A stretch of 64,000 bases of DNA from DASSUW01 sp963789005 (GTDB taxonomy: Bacteria > Actinomycetota > Thermoleophilia > Solirubrobacterales > Solirubrobacteraceae), in assembly GCA_963789005.1 (NCBI GenBank), contig CAWBIZ010000009.1:62001-126000 (forward strand), in the 5' to 3' direction. The notes beneath the pieces are model-generated. The model saw only the letters and a list, made by a program, of their open reading frames with translations. It was not told where the DNA came from and ran no database searches. The position numbers and the translations under genes are program-made. Below, one piece after another: positions 34,782 through 47,771 of this stretch (position 1 is its first letter; every line of letters starts with the position of its first letter).

Positions 34782-37049
34782 TTATCTCGTTCTCGGTGGA
34801 AGCGCCCACCACGCCCGCAGGCGGCCCGCCAGCCCGTTTCCGCGGGCAAGCTCGGTGCGCAGGCCGCGGCGCTGCGCGGGCGTCGGCGCGAGCGGGCGAC
34901 CGCCGTAGCGGAGCGCGCTCAGCGCCCGAACGTAGCCGGCGGCCGCGGGGCTGCGCGGGGCGAACCGCTGCTCGAGCGAGTGCAGCGTGGTGCCTGGACC
35001 CGGTTGTTGACGCGTGCGGCGCAGCGCGCGCTCGAGCTCGGCGAGCGCGGCGGCCGCGGGTGCTCTGCCGGCGCGCCGGCGGCGGCCGCGCCACAGCAGC
35101 ACGAGCGCGGCGGCGAGCGCCAGCCCACCGGCGACGCCGGCCGCGATCCAGCCCCAGGGCGTGCCCGCCTCCTCGACCAGCGCGCGGCGGCCGGGATCGG
35201 ACGGGACGTCGCCGGGCAGGCTCGGCGGCGCGCTGGCGGTTGCGCCCGAGTCGCCGGCGCGGTTCTCCTCGGGCTGCCCGCGCGGCGAGGCGATCGTGGG
35301 CGTCGGGTCGAATACCACCCAGCCGACGCTCGGGTACCAGACCTCGACCCATGAGTGGGCGTCGAGGTCGCGCACGACGTACTCCCTCGCTTCGCGGTCG
35401 AGCGCGCCCGAGGTGAAGCCGGTCACCACCCGCGTCGGCACCCCCGCCATCCGCAGCACCAGCGCCATCGCCCCCGAGAAGTGCTGGCAGTAGCCGAGCT
35501 TCGAGTCGAAGAGGAAGCCCTCGAGCGACCTCGACCCCGCCGGCGGCTGCTCCGTGTAGCCGAAGTCCTGCCCGAGGTACGTCAGCACGGACTGGACGAG
35601 GTCCTCCTGCGTCTCGGCCTGCGCGCGCAGCCGCTGGGCGAGCGCCCAGGTGCGCCGGTACGGTCCCTGCTCGAGCGCGGCGCGCACCTCGTCGGGCTCG
35701 AGCTCCACGATCGTTCCGGCCGTCGGGCGAGCCTCGGGATCATCCGGGAACCCGAACTGCGGGAAGTCGAACTTGAGCTCCCGGGTCACGCTCTGACCGC
35801 TGGGGTCATCCGCCTCCCGCATCACGAGGCGCCGGAATTGCGCGAGGTCGCCGCCCCCCGGGTTCTCGACGAGGCCGAGCCCACGGCGCTGGTCCCCGTC
35901 GGTCTGCGGCGTGTAGACCTCCGCGCTGTAGGCGTCGCCGCGGCGCAGCTCGCGCCCAGCCGCGTACGTGCCGTCGCCCCGGTCGACCTCGCGGATCGTC
36001 GGCGCGTCGACCTCGTCGGCGAAACCGGCCGTGATGAACGTGGAGCTCGTGAGGTTGCGCACCGTCACGCTGATGCTCTGGGTGCCGTCCTCGAGCGTCG
36101 CGTCGTCCTCCGGCCTGCCCGCGCCGACCGCGCGATCGCCGCCCTCGCGCCAGCGCAGGCCGTCGAACTGGGCGAGGTTGACCGCCTTCCAGTACGCCGG
36201 CCAGCGCTCGGCCTTGACGCGCAGGAGCTCGCGGCCGTCGCGCGGCCAGTCGAGCGGGCCGTACTCGTGGTCCCACGAGAACGCGGTCGTCCGCGCGGAC
36301 GCGGCGCCGAGCGCCCAGCTCTCGTAGTCCCACCACGGCTGGTCGCCGTCGAGCGCGGGCGCGACCAGCAGCGCCAGCACCGCGGCCGCCGTCGCCACGA
36401 TCCCGGCGTTGCCGACGTCGCCCAGGCGCAGCTTCTCGAGCCGCAGGAACGCGAGCACGAGCAGCGCCAGCGCGGCGCCGCGCACGAACTCGCTCTCGAA
36501 GTCGAGCGCCACCGCGGGCACGGCGTAGAGCGCCACGAGCAGGATCAGCGCGGGGACCGCGAAGCCCGTCCGCGACCGGCGCGGCCAGAAGGCCAGCGCG
36601 GCGGCCAGGACCGGGAGCACGGTGCCGCCGACGCCGATCGCGGCGCGCGTCCACTCGTCGACGCCGCGGTACGGGACGCGGATGCCCGGGAGCGACTCGA
36701 TCCCGCGCACGAGGCCGGAGGCCAGCGCGCCCCACTGGTCCGGGCGCAGCAGCTCGTCGGCCAGCCCGCCGCCCAGCAGCGCGAGGGCGAACGCGGCGAC
36801 CGCCACGGCGGCGCCGGCCGCGAGGCGGGCGCGCGGACCCAGGCGCGCGGCCAGCAACAGGCCGGCGACGACGAGGCCCGCGGCCCCGAGGCCGTACAGC
36901 GCGCGGTTGGGCTCGGAGGGCTCGAGCAGGACCATCCAGTGCAGCGCCCCGAAGCCGGCGAGCGCGAAGAAGGCCACCCCGCGCGCGAGCGGGAGCGACA
37001 GCGTCGGCTCGCTGGGAAGCGTGCGGGCGGCGACGGCGGCTGCGCTCAT
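34782..37049 (-). CDS. Membrane transglutaminase-like protein (TgpA type)
   Basis: A 755-residue protein with about seven membrane helices in the first 230 residues and a large extracytoplasmic region. Its transglutaminase core carries the triad C521 (GYCQHFSG), H565 (LDAHSWVEVW) and D581 (VVFDPTP). One more helix lies near 655-675, followed by a short cytoplasmic tail. This is the TgpA/DUF3488 arrangement, next to DUF58 and MoxR genes as usual. The function of these systems is unclear; a peptidase- or protein-crosslinking-type activity at the cell surface is suspected. The ATG overlaps the DUF58 stop (ATGA). Confidence 0.9.
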   Translation of the reverse strand: MSAAAVAARTLPSEPTLSLPLARGVAFFALAGFGALHWMVLLEPSEPNRALYGLGAAGLVVAGLLLAARLGPRARLAAGAAVAVAAFALALLGGGLADELLRPDQWGALASGLVRGIESLPGIRVPYRGVDEWTRAAIGVGGTVLPVLAAALAFWPRRSRTGFAVPALILLVALYAVPAVALDFESEFVRGAALALLVLAFLRLEKLRLGDVGNAGIVATAAAVLALLVAPALDGDQPWWDYESWALGAASARTTAFSWDHEYGPLDWPRDGRELLRVKAERWPAYWKAVNLAQFDGLRWREGGDRAVGAGRPEDDATLEDGTQSISVTVRNLTSSTFITAGFADEVDAPTIREVDRGDGTYAAGRELRRGDAYSAEVYTPQTDGDQRRGLGLVENPGGGDLAQFRRLVMREADDPSGQSVTRELKFDFPQFGFPDDPEARPTAGTIVELEPDEVRAALEQGPYRRTWALAQRLRAQAETQEDLVQSVLTYLGQDFGYTEQPPAGSRSLEGFLFDSKLGYCQHFSGAMALVLRMAGVPTRVVTGFTSGALDREAREYVVRDLDAHSWVEVWYPSVGWVVFDPTPTIASPRGQPEENRAGDSGATASAPPSLPGDVPSDPGRRALVEEAGTPWGWIAAGVAGGLALAAALVLLWRGRRRRAGRAPAAAALAELERALRRTRQQPGPGTTLHSLEQRFAPRSPAAAGYVRALSALRYGGRPLAPTPAQRRGLRTELARGNGLAGRLRAWWALPPRTR

Positions 37050-38206
37050 GCTGTCTCGCCCCTCCCAGGACCGGCCACAATATTGGCGCTCCGTGTGGGG
37101 CTCACCGCCGCTGCGCTAGCCACCGCCTCCATCGCCGCGGCGGCGCCGCTGCGGGTGGTCAGGAAGCCCTGGCAGCCCGCGACCTCGAGCACGGCGCGGC
37201 GGTTCGGCAGCGCGCCCGGGATGACGAGGATGCAGCCGCCCGGCGTGCGCCCGAGCCCGCGCGGCGGGCGGTCGAGCATGCGCGCGGCCACGAGCACGAC
37301 GAGCCCGCGGCGGTTCTGGGCGGCGACCAGCGACGGGCCGGTCGACTCCTCGAGCAGCGCCAGCCGCACGTGGGCCGCCGGCCACGCCAGCAGGTCCCGC
37401 TCGATCACGTGCGCGCGCCGGTCGCCGGGCAGCAGCAGCGAGCAGCCCGAGCGGCGCGCGAAGTGCACGCACAGCGACGCCGCGGCGCGGACCGCGCCGT
37501 CGAGCGCGTCGGGCGACGCCGGCGCGCGCGGGTCGAGCACGACCAGCGGCCGCGAGTCGGCTTCCGAGATCAGCTTGCGCTCCATCAGGCCGTGCCCGCG
37601 GGCGACCGCCGGCCAGTGGATCCGCGAGGCGGGCGAGCCGGGCCGGTGCTCGCGCAGGCCGTCGAGCTCGGTCTCGGCGGCGGCGATCAGCGCGGCGCGC
37701 GCGTGGGCGGGCGTGGCGTCGCCGCCGCCGGCGGTGGCGCGCACCGGGAGCACGCGCGGGAGCACGAGCACCTCGTCGGTCCCCGTCCCGCTCACGACCC
37801 GCTGGGCGAGGCCGAACGGGTCGCGCAGCACGAGCGCGGGCGGGGCGAGCCGGCGGCGTCCGCGGCGGCCGAACGTCACCTCGACCCGCACGCGGGCGTG
37901 GCGGCGGCCGGCCTGGAAGCGCACGGGCTCGGGCAGCAGCGGCTCGTCGATCCAGCCCGGGGGCAGCGGCAGGCGCCCGGACGAGGCGGAGATCTTCACG
38001 CTCAAGGGCTGCTCCTCGAGCACGCTGCGCGCGCCGAGCTCACGGTGCACCTCGGCGCCGAGCGACCCGGCGCCGATCCAGCCGGCGGCGCCCACGCCGA
38101 GCAGCGCCAGCGCCGCGCCGGTGACGTACAGCGGCTCGGCGTCGAACGTCCCGGCGACGACGAGCAGCAGCGCCCCCAGCGCCGCGCATCCGAACGCCGA
38201 GCGCAC
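37046..38206 (-). CDS. DUF58 domain protein
   Basis: A 386-residue protein with two N-terminal membrane helices (about residues 5-50) and a cytoplasmic domain containing the DUF58 motif region (GSPASRIHWPAVARGHGLMERKL). A von-Willebrand-A-like fold follows (PLVVLDPRAP). DUF58 proteins occur with MoxR ATPases and are thought to be assembled or activated by them. The GTG start is nine bases after the MoxR stop, and the stop overlaps the transglutaminase start. Confidence 0.88.
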   Translation of the reverse strand: MRSAFGCAALGALLLVVAGTFDAEPLYVTGAALALLGVGAAGWIGAGSLGAEVHRELGARSVLEEQPLSVKISASSGRLPLPPGWIDEPLLPEPVRFQAGRRHARVRVEVTFGRRGRRRLAPPALVLRDPFGLAQRVVSGTGTDEVLVLPRVLPVRATAGGGDATPAHARAALIAAAETELDGLREHRPGSPASRIHWPAVARGHGLMERKLISEADSRPLVVLDPRAPASPDALDGAVRAAASLCVHFARRSGCSLLLPGDRRAHVIERDLLAWPAAHVRLALLEESTGPSLVAAQNRRGLVVLVAARMLDRPPRGLGRTPGGCILVIPGALPNRRAVLEVAGCQGFLTTRSGAAAAMEAVASAAAVSPTRSANIVAGPGRGETA

Positions 38207-38215
38207 GCCGCCGTC

Positions 38216-39195
<980 letters not shown>

Positions 39196-39196
<1 letters not shown>

Positions 39197-40452
39197 CAGC
39201 GGGGCACCTTCATATCGGTAGATGAACGGCGGCTCAAGACCACATCCAGGATGGCAGTTGCGACTGCGGCCTTCGCGGCCTGCGGGACGTGGTCGTCGCC
39301 GTCGGCGGTGACGATCGTGACCTCGTTGTCGGGCGCGTCGAAGGCGATCCCCGGCGCCCCGACGTCGTTGACCACGACGGCGTCGAGGTGCTTGCGCGCC
39401 AGCTTCTCGCGCGCGCGCTCGACGGCACCGTCGCCGTGCTCGGCGGCGAAGCCCACGAGCAGCTGCCCGGGGCGTCGACGGCCTGAGAGGGTGGCGAGCA
39501 CGTCCGTAGTACGTACGAGGCGCAGATCGAGTTCCGGTCCCGTCGCGTCCTTCTTGAGCTTGCCCGCCTGGGGAGCGGCCGGCGTGTAGTCGGCGACGGC
39601 GGCGGCCATCAGCAGCACGTCGGCGGCGTCGAACCGCGCCTCGCACGCCGCCGCCAGCTCGGCGGCGGTCCGCACGTCGACGTACTCGATGCCTGCGCGG
39701 CGCTCGAGTGCGACGTTGGCGGCGACGACCGTGACGTCGGCGCCGCGGCGGGCCGCCTCCTCGGCGAGCGCGAAGCCCATGCGACCGGAGGAGCGGTTGC
39801 CGACGTAGCGCACGGCGTCGATCGGCTCGCGCGTGCCGCCCGCGGTGACGAGGACCTTCAGGCCGTCGAGGTCGCGGCTGGTGCGGAGGGCCTCCTCGAA
39901 CGCCGCCAGCAGCTCGGGCGGCTCGGGCAGCCGGCCGATGCCCCACTCGCCGAGCGAGCCGAGCGACCCGGTTCCCGGCTCGAGCACGCGGGCGCCGCGC
40001 TCGCGCAGCCGCGCCACGTTGGCCTGGGTGGCGGGGTGCTCGTACATGGCCGCGTTCATCGCCGGCGCGAGGATCAGCGGTCGCCGGCAGGCGAGCGCCG
40101 CGGCGGTCAGCAGGTTGTCGGCGTGCCCGCCGGCGAGCTTGGCGAGCGTGTTCGCCGACGCCGGGGCGATCAGGAAGGCGTCGGCGCGCTCGACCAGCTC
40201 GAGGTGCGACAGCGGCGTGTGCTCGGGCGGCGGGTCGCCGGGGAAGGCGCCCCGCGACGGGTCCGGCTCCCACTCCGTGATCAGCACCGGCGCGCCGGTG
40301 ATGCCCGCGAACGACGCCGTGCCGACGAAGCGCGTCGACGCCTCGGTCTGGATGACGCGGACGGCGTGGCCCGCCTTGATGGCCGCGCGCGCCAGCTCCA
40401 GCGCCTTGTACGCGGCGATCCCGCCGGTGACACCGAGCAGGAGGCGGGCCAT
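39196..40452 (-). CDS. coaBC: Bifunctional phosphopantothenoylcysteine decarboxylase/phosphopantothenate-cysteine ligase
   Basis: CoaBC performs two steps of coenzyme A synthesis. The 418-residue protein has an FMN-binding CoaC half (VTGGIAAYKALELAR, APASANTLAKLAGGHADNL, APAMNAAMYEHPA) and a CoaB half (VTAGGTREPIDAVRYVGNRSSG, MAAAVADYTP, KLKKD). ATG 40452 gives the canonical start. It lies seven bases downstream of the rpoZ stop, the standard actinobacterial order. Confidence 0.96.
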
Positions 40453-40459
40453 GTTCTCG

Positions 40460-40687
40460 CTAGCGGTAGCGGTACTTGACCTTGCCGCCCGCGACCTCTT
40501 CGAGGGCGATCGTCAGGTAGTTCTTCGAGCCCGTGTCGACCATCGGGGGCGGGAACTCCTCGAACGTCCCCTCGCCGAGGTTGTGGTAGTACGAATTGAT
40601 CTGGCGGGCGCGCTTGGCGGCCACGATGACGCTGGCGTACGGGGAATCCACGTTCTCCAGCAATCGGTCCACGCGGGGTGAGATCAA
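40460..40687 (-). CDS. rpoZ: RNA polymerase omega subunit
   Basis: A 75-residue omega subunit with the landmarks SPRVDRLLENVDSPYASVIVAAKRARQINSYY, split here over its two conserved helices, and a KNYLTIALEEVAGGK ending. It helps fold and assemble the beta' subunit. The start is TTG at 40687 (other in-frame starts would remove conserved residues). It sits between gmk and coaBC as in other actinobacteria. Confidence 0.94.
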   Translation of the reverse strand: MISPRVDRLLENVDSPYASVIVAAKRARQINSYYHNLGEGTFEEFPPPMVDTGSKNYLTIALEEVAGGKVKYRYR

Positions 40688-40704
40688 GAGGCGCCCTTCG
40701 TCGG

Positions 40705-41271
40705 TTACTTGGCGTCAGATGCTAGCGCCGCGCGGACGAGCTCCTCGAGCGCGGCCGCCGCGTCCTCGAGCCGGTCGTTGCGGACCACGTGCGGGAACTC
40801 TCCCTGCGCACGCAACTCATCCCGCGCCGTGGCGAGGCGCTTGTCGACATCCTCGTCCGAGTCCGTGCCGCGCCCGGTCAGCCGCTCGCGCAGCGCGGCC
40901 TCGGACGGCGGGGCGATGAAGATCCGCTCGGCCTCGGGCATCGACTCGGCGACCTGGCGGGCGCCCTGGACCTCGATCTCCAGCACCACCGGCGCCCCGC
41001 GCGCGAGCCGCTGCTCGAGGTCCGAGCGCAGCGTCCCGTAGCGGCGGCCGGAGTAATCGGCGTGCTCGAGGAAGTCGCCCTCGGCGACGCGGCGCGCGAA
41101 CTCCTCGTCGTCGAGGAAGTGGTAGTCGACGCCGTGTGTCTCGCCGAGCCGGGGCCGGCGCGTGGTCGCCGACACCGAGAGCTCGAGCTCGGGGATGCGC
41201 CTCACCAGCGTGCGGATCAGCGTCCCCTTTCCGACCCCCGAAGGACCGGTGATGACGAACACTCTGGGCAA
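40705..41271 (-). CDS. gmk: Guanylate kinase
   Basis: Gmk converts GMP to GDP. The 188-residue protein has the P-loop GPSGVGKGT at 9-17. It also shows SATTRRPRLGETHGVDYHFL for GMP binding, GDFLEHADYSGRRYGT, and the lid region RERLTGRGTDSDED. The TTG at 41271 directly follows the stop of mihF with no gap, suggesting coupled translation. Confidence 0.96.
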   Translation of the reverse strand: MPRVFVITGPSGVGKGTLIRTLVRRIPELELSVSATTRRPRLGETHGVDYHFLDDEEFARRVAEGDFLEHADYSGRRYGTLRSDLEQRLARGAPVVLEIEVQGARQVAESMPEAERIFIAPPSEAALRERLTGRGTDSDEDVDKRLATARDELRAQGEFPHVVRNDRLEDAAAALEELVRAALASDAK

Positions 41272-41616
41272 CTAGCGGCGCAGCATGGAGACCAGCTCGG
41301 TGCGCTGGCGCTGCGAGAGGCCGCCGATCGTCTTCGACGGCGAGATCCGGCACTGCTGCAGGACCTTGTTGACCTTCACGCGGCCGTACTTGGGAACGGC
41401 CAGCAGCATGTCGAACACCTTGGCCGTCTCGACGTACTCCGGCGGCTCCAGGAGCAGGTCGTGGATGCTGACCCGGCCGCCCTTGAGATCCCGCTTCAGC
41501 TGCGCCCGGCGCGTCCGGATGTCGTTCGCCCGCTGAAGCGCCTCCATGCGCTGCACGAGCGAGCGTTCCGGGGCGGCCACGGCGGGCTTCACGGGAGTCT
41601 TGGTCGCGGGCGGCAT
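41272..41616 (-). CDS. mihF: Integration host factor, actinobacterial type
   Basis: A 114-residue nucleoid protein. Characteristic segments are RTRRAQLKRDLKGGRVSIHDLL, an ETAKVFDMLLAVPKYGRVKVNKVLQQ helix-two-turn-helix region and SPSKTIGGLSQRQR. mIHF binds and compacts DNA and is found in actinobacteria, which supports the taxonomic guess. ATG 41616 is chosen; TTG 41652 is in frame upstream. The 140-base gap before it (41617-41756) has an A-tract and probably holds its promoter. Confidence 0.93.
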   Translation of the reverse strand: MPPATKTPVKPAVAAPERSLVQRMEALQRANDIRTRRAQLKRDLKGGRVSIHDLLLEPPEYVETAKVFDMLLAVPKYGRVKVNKVLQQCRISPSKTIGGLSQRQRTELVSMLRR

Positions 41617-41756
41617 GGGCGGCGAGTCTACATTCGATTCCCCGAGGGACAAGCGCTGGAGCGTGAATTCGCCTCGACCTCTAGTTGAGGTGAAGCCGCA
41701 TGCAGGGGAGTTTACGGTAACCGGGTTTTTTGCAGGGCTTTTCGCGCTCGTTTGTG

Positions 41757-42665
41757 CTATTGCCGCACGACCTCGATGCCGGAGGGCGCGTTTGCAGGGA
41801 AAGCGTGTTCGAGCCCGGCCAGCTCGTCCGCGACGCGGCGCGCGGCCAGCGGATCGCGGAACGATTCCGTGCCGACGGCGACCACATCCGCGCCCACCTG
41901 CCGGAGGTCATGGGCATGCCCCCCGCTCTGGACTCCTCCCATGCCGACGATGGGCAGGTCCACGCGCTCGCGCACCTCCCGGACCTGGCTCAGCGCGATC
42001 GCGCGCACGGCCGGACCGGACACGCCACCACTGCCGCCGCCGAGCCAGGGCTCGCCGGGTCGGTGCGGGTCGATCGCCATCCCGCGCAGCGTGTTGATGA
42101 GCGACACGGCGTCGGCCCCGTGCTCCTCGGCCGCGGCGGCGACGTCCGCGGGCGACGCGCAGTTGGGCGTCAGCTTCACGACCAGCGGCTTGCCGGCGTG
42201 CGGGACGACGGCGTCGAGCAGGCCGGCGAGCTCGCGCGGGTCGGCGCCCATGACCAGCCCGGTCTTGACGTTCGGGCACGACACGTTGAGCTCGATGGCC
42301 GAGACCTCGTCGCGCTCGGAGAACGCCTCGACGAGGCGGGCGACGTCCTCGCGCCGCGAGCCCATCACGTTCACGATCAGCGGCACCGGGAGCTCGGCGA
42401 GCTGCGGCAGGTCCTCGCGGAGGTAGCCCTCGAGCCCTTTGTTCGGGAGCCCGATCGAGTTGATCATGCCGCCGGGCAGCTCGTACAGCCGCGGTGGCGG
42501 GTTGCCCTGGCGCGGCTGCAGGGTGACCGTCTTGGAGACGAAGGCGGCGAACGGGAAGTGCTCGAGCAGGGCGTCGCCGAACGCGCGGCGCGCGGCGATC
42601 GCGTCGAAGGTCCCGGACGCATTGAGGATCCGGTGCTCGAGCGGGATCCCGAGGAAGTCGATCAC
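41757..42665 (-). CDS. pyrD: Dihydroorotate dehydrogenase, class 1B catalytic subunit
   Basis: PyrD oxidises dihydroorotate to orotate. The 302-residue FMN barrel shows LNASGTFD, VSKTVTLQPRQGNPPPRLYE-type FMN contacts, the class-1 catalytic cysteine in ELNVSCPNVKTG, GVSGPAVRAIAL and GMGGVQSG. It pairs with PyrK, which makes it class 1B (NAD-linked). The GTG start overlaps the pyrK stop (GTGA). A pyrF gene, often found next, is absent between pyrD and mihF. Confidence 0.95.
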   Translation of the reverse strand: MIDFLGIPLEHRILNASGTFDAIAARRAFGDALLEHFPFAAFVSKTVTLQPRQGNPPPRLYELPGGMINSIGLPNKGLEGYLREDLPQLAELPVPLIVNVMGSRREDVARLVEAFSERDEVSAIELNVSCPNVKTGLVMGADPRELAGLLDAVVPHAGKPLVVKLTPNCASPADVAAAAEEHGADAVSLINTLRGMAIDPHRPGEPWLGGGSGGVSGPAVRAIALSQVREVRERVDLPIVGMGGVQSGGHAHDLRQVGADVVAVGTESFRDPLAARRVADELAGLEHAFPANAPSGIEVVRQ

Positions 42666-43432
42666 GCGTCGATCACCGGGCCGTCGACGCACAGGCGGAC
42701 GTAGCCGTCGCGCGTGGGAACGACGCACCCGAAGCACGCTCCGAAGCCGCAGGCCATGCCTGATTCCATGGCGAGCTGGGCGGGGATCTCGTTCGCGCGG
42801 GCGATGCTCGCCACGGCTTCCAGCATGGGCGGCGGGCCGCAGGCATAGATCTGGAATCCCGACTCGCCTTCGGCGAACTGGTCACATCCGACTTCGGCAT
42901 CGAGGAGGTCGGTCACGAGGCCGTGGTGGCCTCGGGAGCCGTCGTCGGTGGCAATGCGGGCGTTGGGGATGATCGCGGCGCCCTCGGCGTGTTGGGCGTC
43001 GCGGAAGCCGAGGAGTGCCAGCGCGGCGGCGCCGATCCGGTCGGCCCAGATCGCAAGCGGCGCGATCCCGACCCCGCCGCCGACGAGGATCGGTCGGCGG
43101 CCTTGGCGGGGCGGCCTGAAGCCTTTGCCGAGCGGGCCGAGGACCAGCAACTCGTCGCCCTCCTCCAGCTCACAGAGGCGGTTGGTGCCCGGGCCGACGT
43201 CCTCGAGCAGGAAGTCGAGGGTGCCGTCGTCGTGCGCGCGCATGACGCTGAACGCGCGCGGCAGGAACGGGCGCTCGTCGGCGCCGCCGCCCCAGCGCTC
43301 CGCGGCCGTGAGCATGTAGAACTGGCCGGGGTCGGGGCGCGGACCACGCGGATCGGCCACGGTGATGACCCGATACGGCCCATAGTCCCGGCGCAACACC
43401 AGCTGGGTAGGGCGGCGACCGAAGGGCGCCAA
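42662..43432 (-). CDS. pyrK: Dihydroorotate dehydrogenase electron-transfer subunit
   Basis: PyrK passes electrons from PyrD to NAD through FAD and a 2Fe-2S cluster. The 256-residue protein has an FAD site (FLPRAFSVM), a NAD site (VGGGVGIAPL, YACGPPPML), and a C-terminal cluster with cysteines spaced C-x4-C-x2-C-x11-C (CGFGACFGCV to RLC). The TTG at 43432 is the best start. Two palindromic elements separate it from carB. Confidence 0.93.
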   Translation of the reverse strand: MAPFGRRPTQLVLRRDYGPYRVITVADPRGPRPDPGQFYMLTAAERWGGGADERPFLPRAFSVMRAHDDGTLDFLLEDVGPGTNRLCELEEGDELLVLGPLGKGFRPPRQGRRPILVGGGVGIAPLAIWADRIGAAALALLGFRDAQHAEGAAIIPNARIATDDGSRGHHGLVTDLLDAEVGCDQFAEGESGFQIYACGPPPMLEAVASIARANEIPAQLAMESGMACGFGACFGCVVPTRDGYVRLCVDGPVIDA

Positions 43433-43451
43433 GTGTCCGCGAATCTGTGTT

Positions 43452-43542
43452 GGGGCTGCTTATGTCGCGCATACCGCGACTTAGCAGCCCCAGCCGCGTC
43501 GGTGGGGCTGATTTCTGTCGCATACCGACAGTTATCAGCCCC
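43452..43542. repeat. Two tandem long palindromes with conserved loop
   Basis: Element 1 (43452-43491) is GGGGCTGCT/AGCAGCCCC enclosing GTCGCG/CGCGAC. Element 2 (43504-43542) is GGGGCTGAT/ATCAGCCCC enclosing CTGTCG/CGACAG. Both keep the loop CATAC (GTATG on the minus strand), and both have a small T-rich internal loop between the stems. The stems differ by paired changes, so base pairing rather than sequence is conserved. They lie about 52 bases apart between carB and pyrK. Confidence 0.8.
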
Positions 43543-43553
43543 AGCCACCTCCG

Positions 43554-43618
43554 GGCTCCCTTCAATGCGGGTGTTCATCCCGCCGCCACCCTCCCCGTGC
43601 TCCCCTCAATGCCGCCGT

Positions 43619-43641
<23 letters not shown>
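43554..43641. repeat. Imperfect tandem duplication of the carB 3' end
   Basis: A stretch of about 43 bases at 43599-43641, which contains the last codons and stop of carB, is repeated imperfectly at 43554-43597. Shared blocks are CTCCC(T/C)TCAATG, GTTCA and TCCCGCCGCCAC. It looks like a local slippage duplication that left a nonfunctional copy after the gene. Confidence 0.6.
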
Positions 43642-46673
<3,032 letters not shown>

Positions 46674-46684
<11 letters not shown>

Positions 46685-47771
46685 GGTCGAACTCCCGAAC
46701 GAACGAGTCGAACAGGCCGAGCGAGTCGTGCGGCCCCGGGCCGGCTTCGGGGTGGTACTGCACGCAGGCGGCGGGCACGTCGAGCAGCCGGAAGCCCTCG
46801 ACGGTGCCGTCGTAGAGGTTCACGTGCGTGAGCTCGGCGGCCCCCAGCTCGGAGTCGATCCGCGCGCCCGGCGTTCCCGCCACCGCGAACCCGTGGTTCT
46901 GGGAGGTGATCGCGATCCGCCCGGTGGCGAGGTCCTTGACCGGGTGGTTGGCGCCGCGGTGGCCGAACGGGAGCTTGAAGGTCTCGAGGCCGGCGGCGCG
47001 GGAGAGCAGCTGATGGCCGAGGCAGATGCCGAACACCGGCTTTGAAGAGAGCAGCGTGCGGATGGTGTCGACGATGTAGTCCAGCGCAGCCGGGTCACCC
47101 GGTCCCGGCACGAGGAAGTACCCGTCGGGGTCGGTGGCCAGCAGCTCGTCCGCCGGCGTCGTGCAGGGATAGAGCTCGAGCTGAACGCCACGCTCTACGA
47201 AGTTGCGAATGATCGAGCGCTTGATGCCCGTGTCGAGCGCGACGATGCGCAGGCCACCGCCTTGTCCTTCGATGCGGGGTTCGTCCACGGTGACCTCGCG
47301 CGCGAGGTCGCGGCCGACCATCGACGGCTCGGCGAGGATGCGCTCCATCGAGTCCGCCACCGGGAACGAGGCTGGGAAGATGCCGCCCCGCATCGCGCCC
47401 TTGGAGCGGATGTGCCGCACCAGGGCGCGCGTGTCGACGCCAGTGATCCCCGGCACGCCCTCGTCTGCCAGCCAGTCGAGCCAGCCCAGCTGGGCGCCCG
47501 GGGCGTCGTCGGTGTTGGTCGCCTCGCGCATGATCGCCCCGGCCGCGTGGATCCACCCGCTCTCCCACGCCTCGCGGCTGACCCCGTAGTTGCCGACGTG
47601 GGCCGTCGTGAAGACGATCAGCTGGCGCGCGAAGCTGGGGTCGGTCATCGACTCCTGGTAGCCGGACATGCCGGTCGTGAACACGACCTCGCCGGTGACC
47701 GGCGACGGCCCCCCGACGGCGTCGCCGTCGAAGCGCTCGCCGTCCTCGAGCAGCAGATACGCGCCGGTCAA
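46674..47771 (-). CDS. carA: Carbamoyl-phosphate synthase small (glutaminase) subunit
   Basis: CarA releases ammonia from glutamine for CarB. The 365-residue protein has an N-terminal CarA domain (LLLEDGERFDGDAVGG, GVDTRALVRHIR). A class-I glutamine amidotransferase domain carries the catalytic cysteine in FGICLGHQLL and the His-Glu pair in QYHPEAGPGPHD. The TTG at 47771 overlaps the pyrC stop (TTGA). Confidence 0.96.

Noticed and set aside
42913..43578. Small protein encoded across the palindromic pair and upstream part of pyrK
   Set aside because: The frame differs from pyrK, has no ribosome site or domain, and the compensatory stem changes are better explained by nucleic-acid folding.
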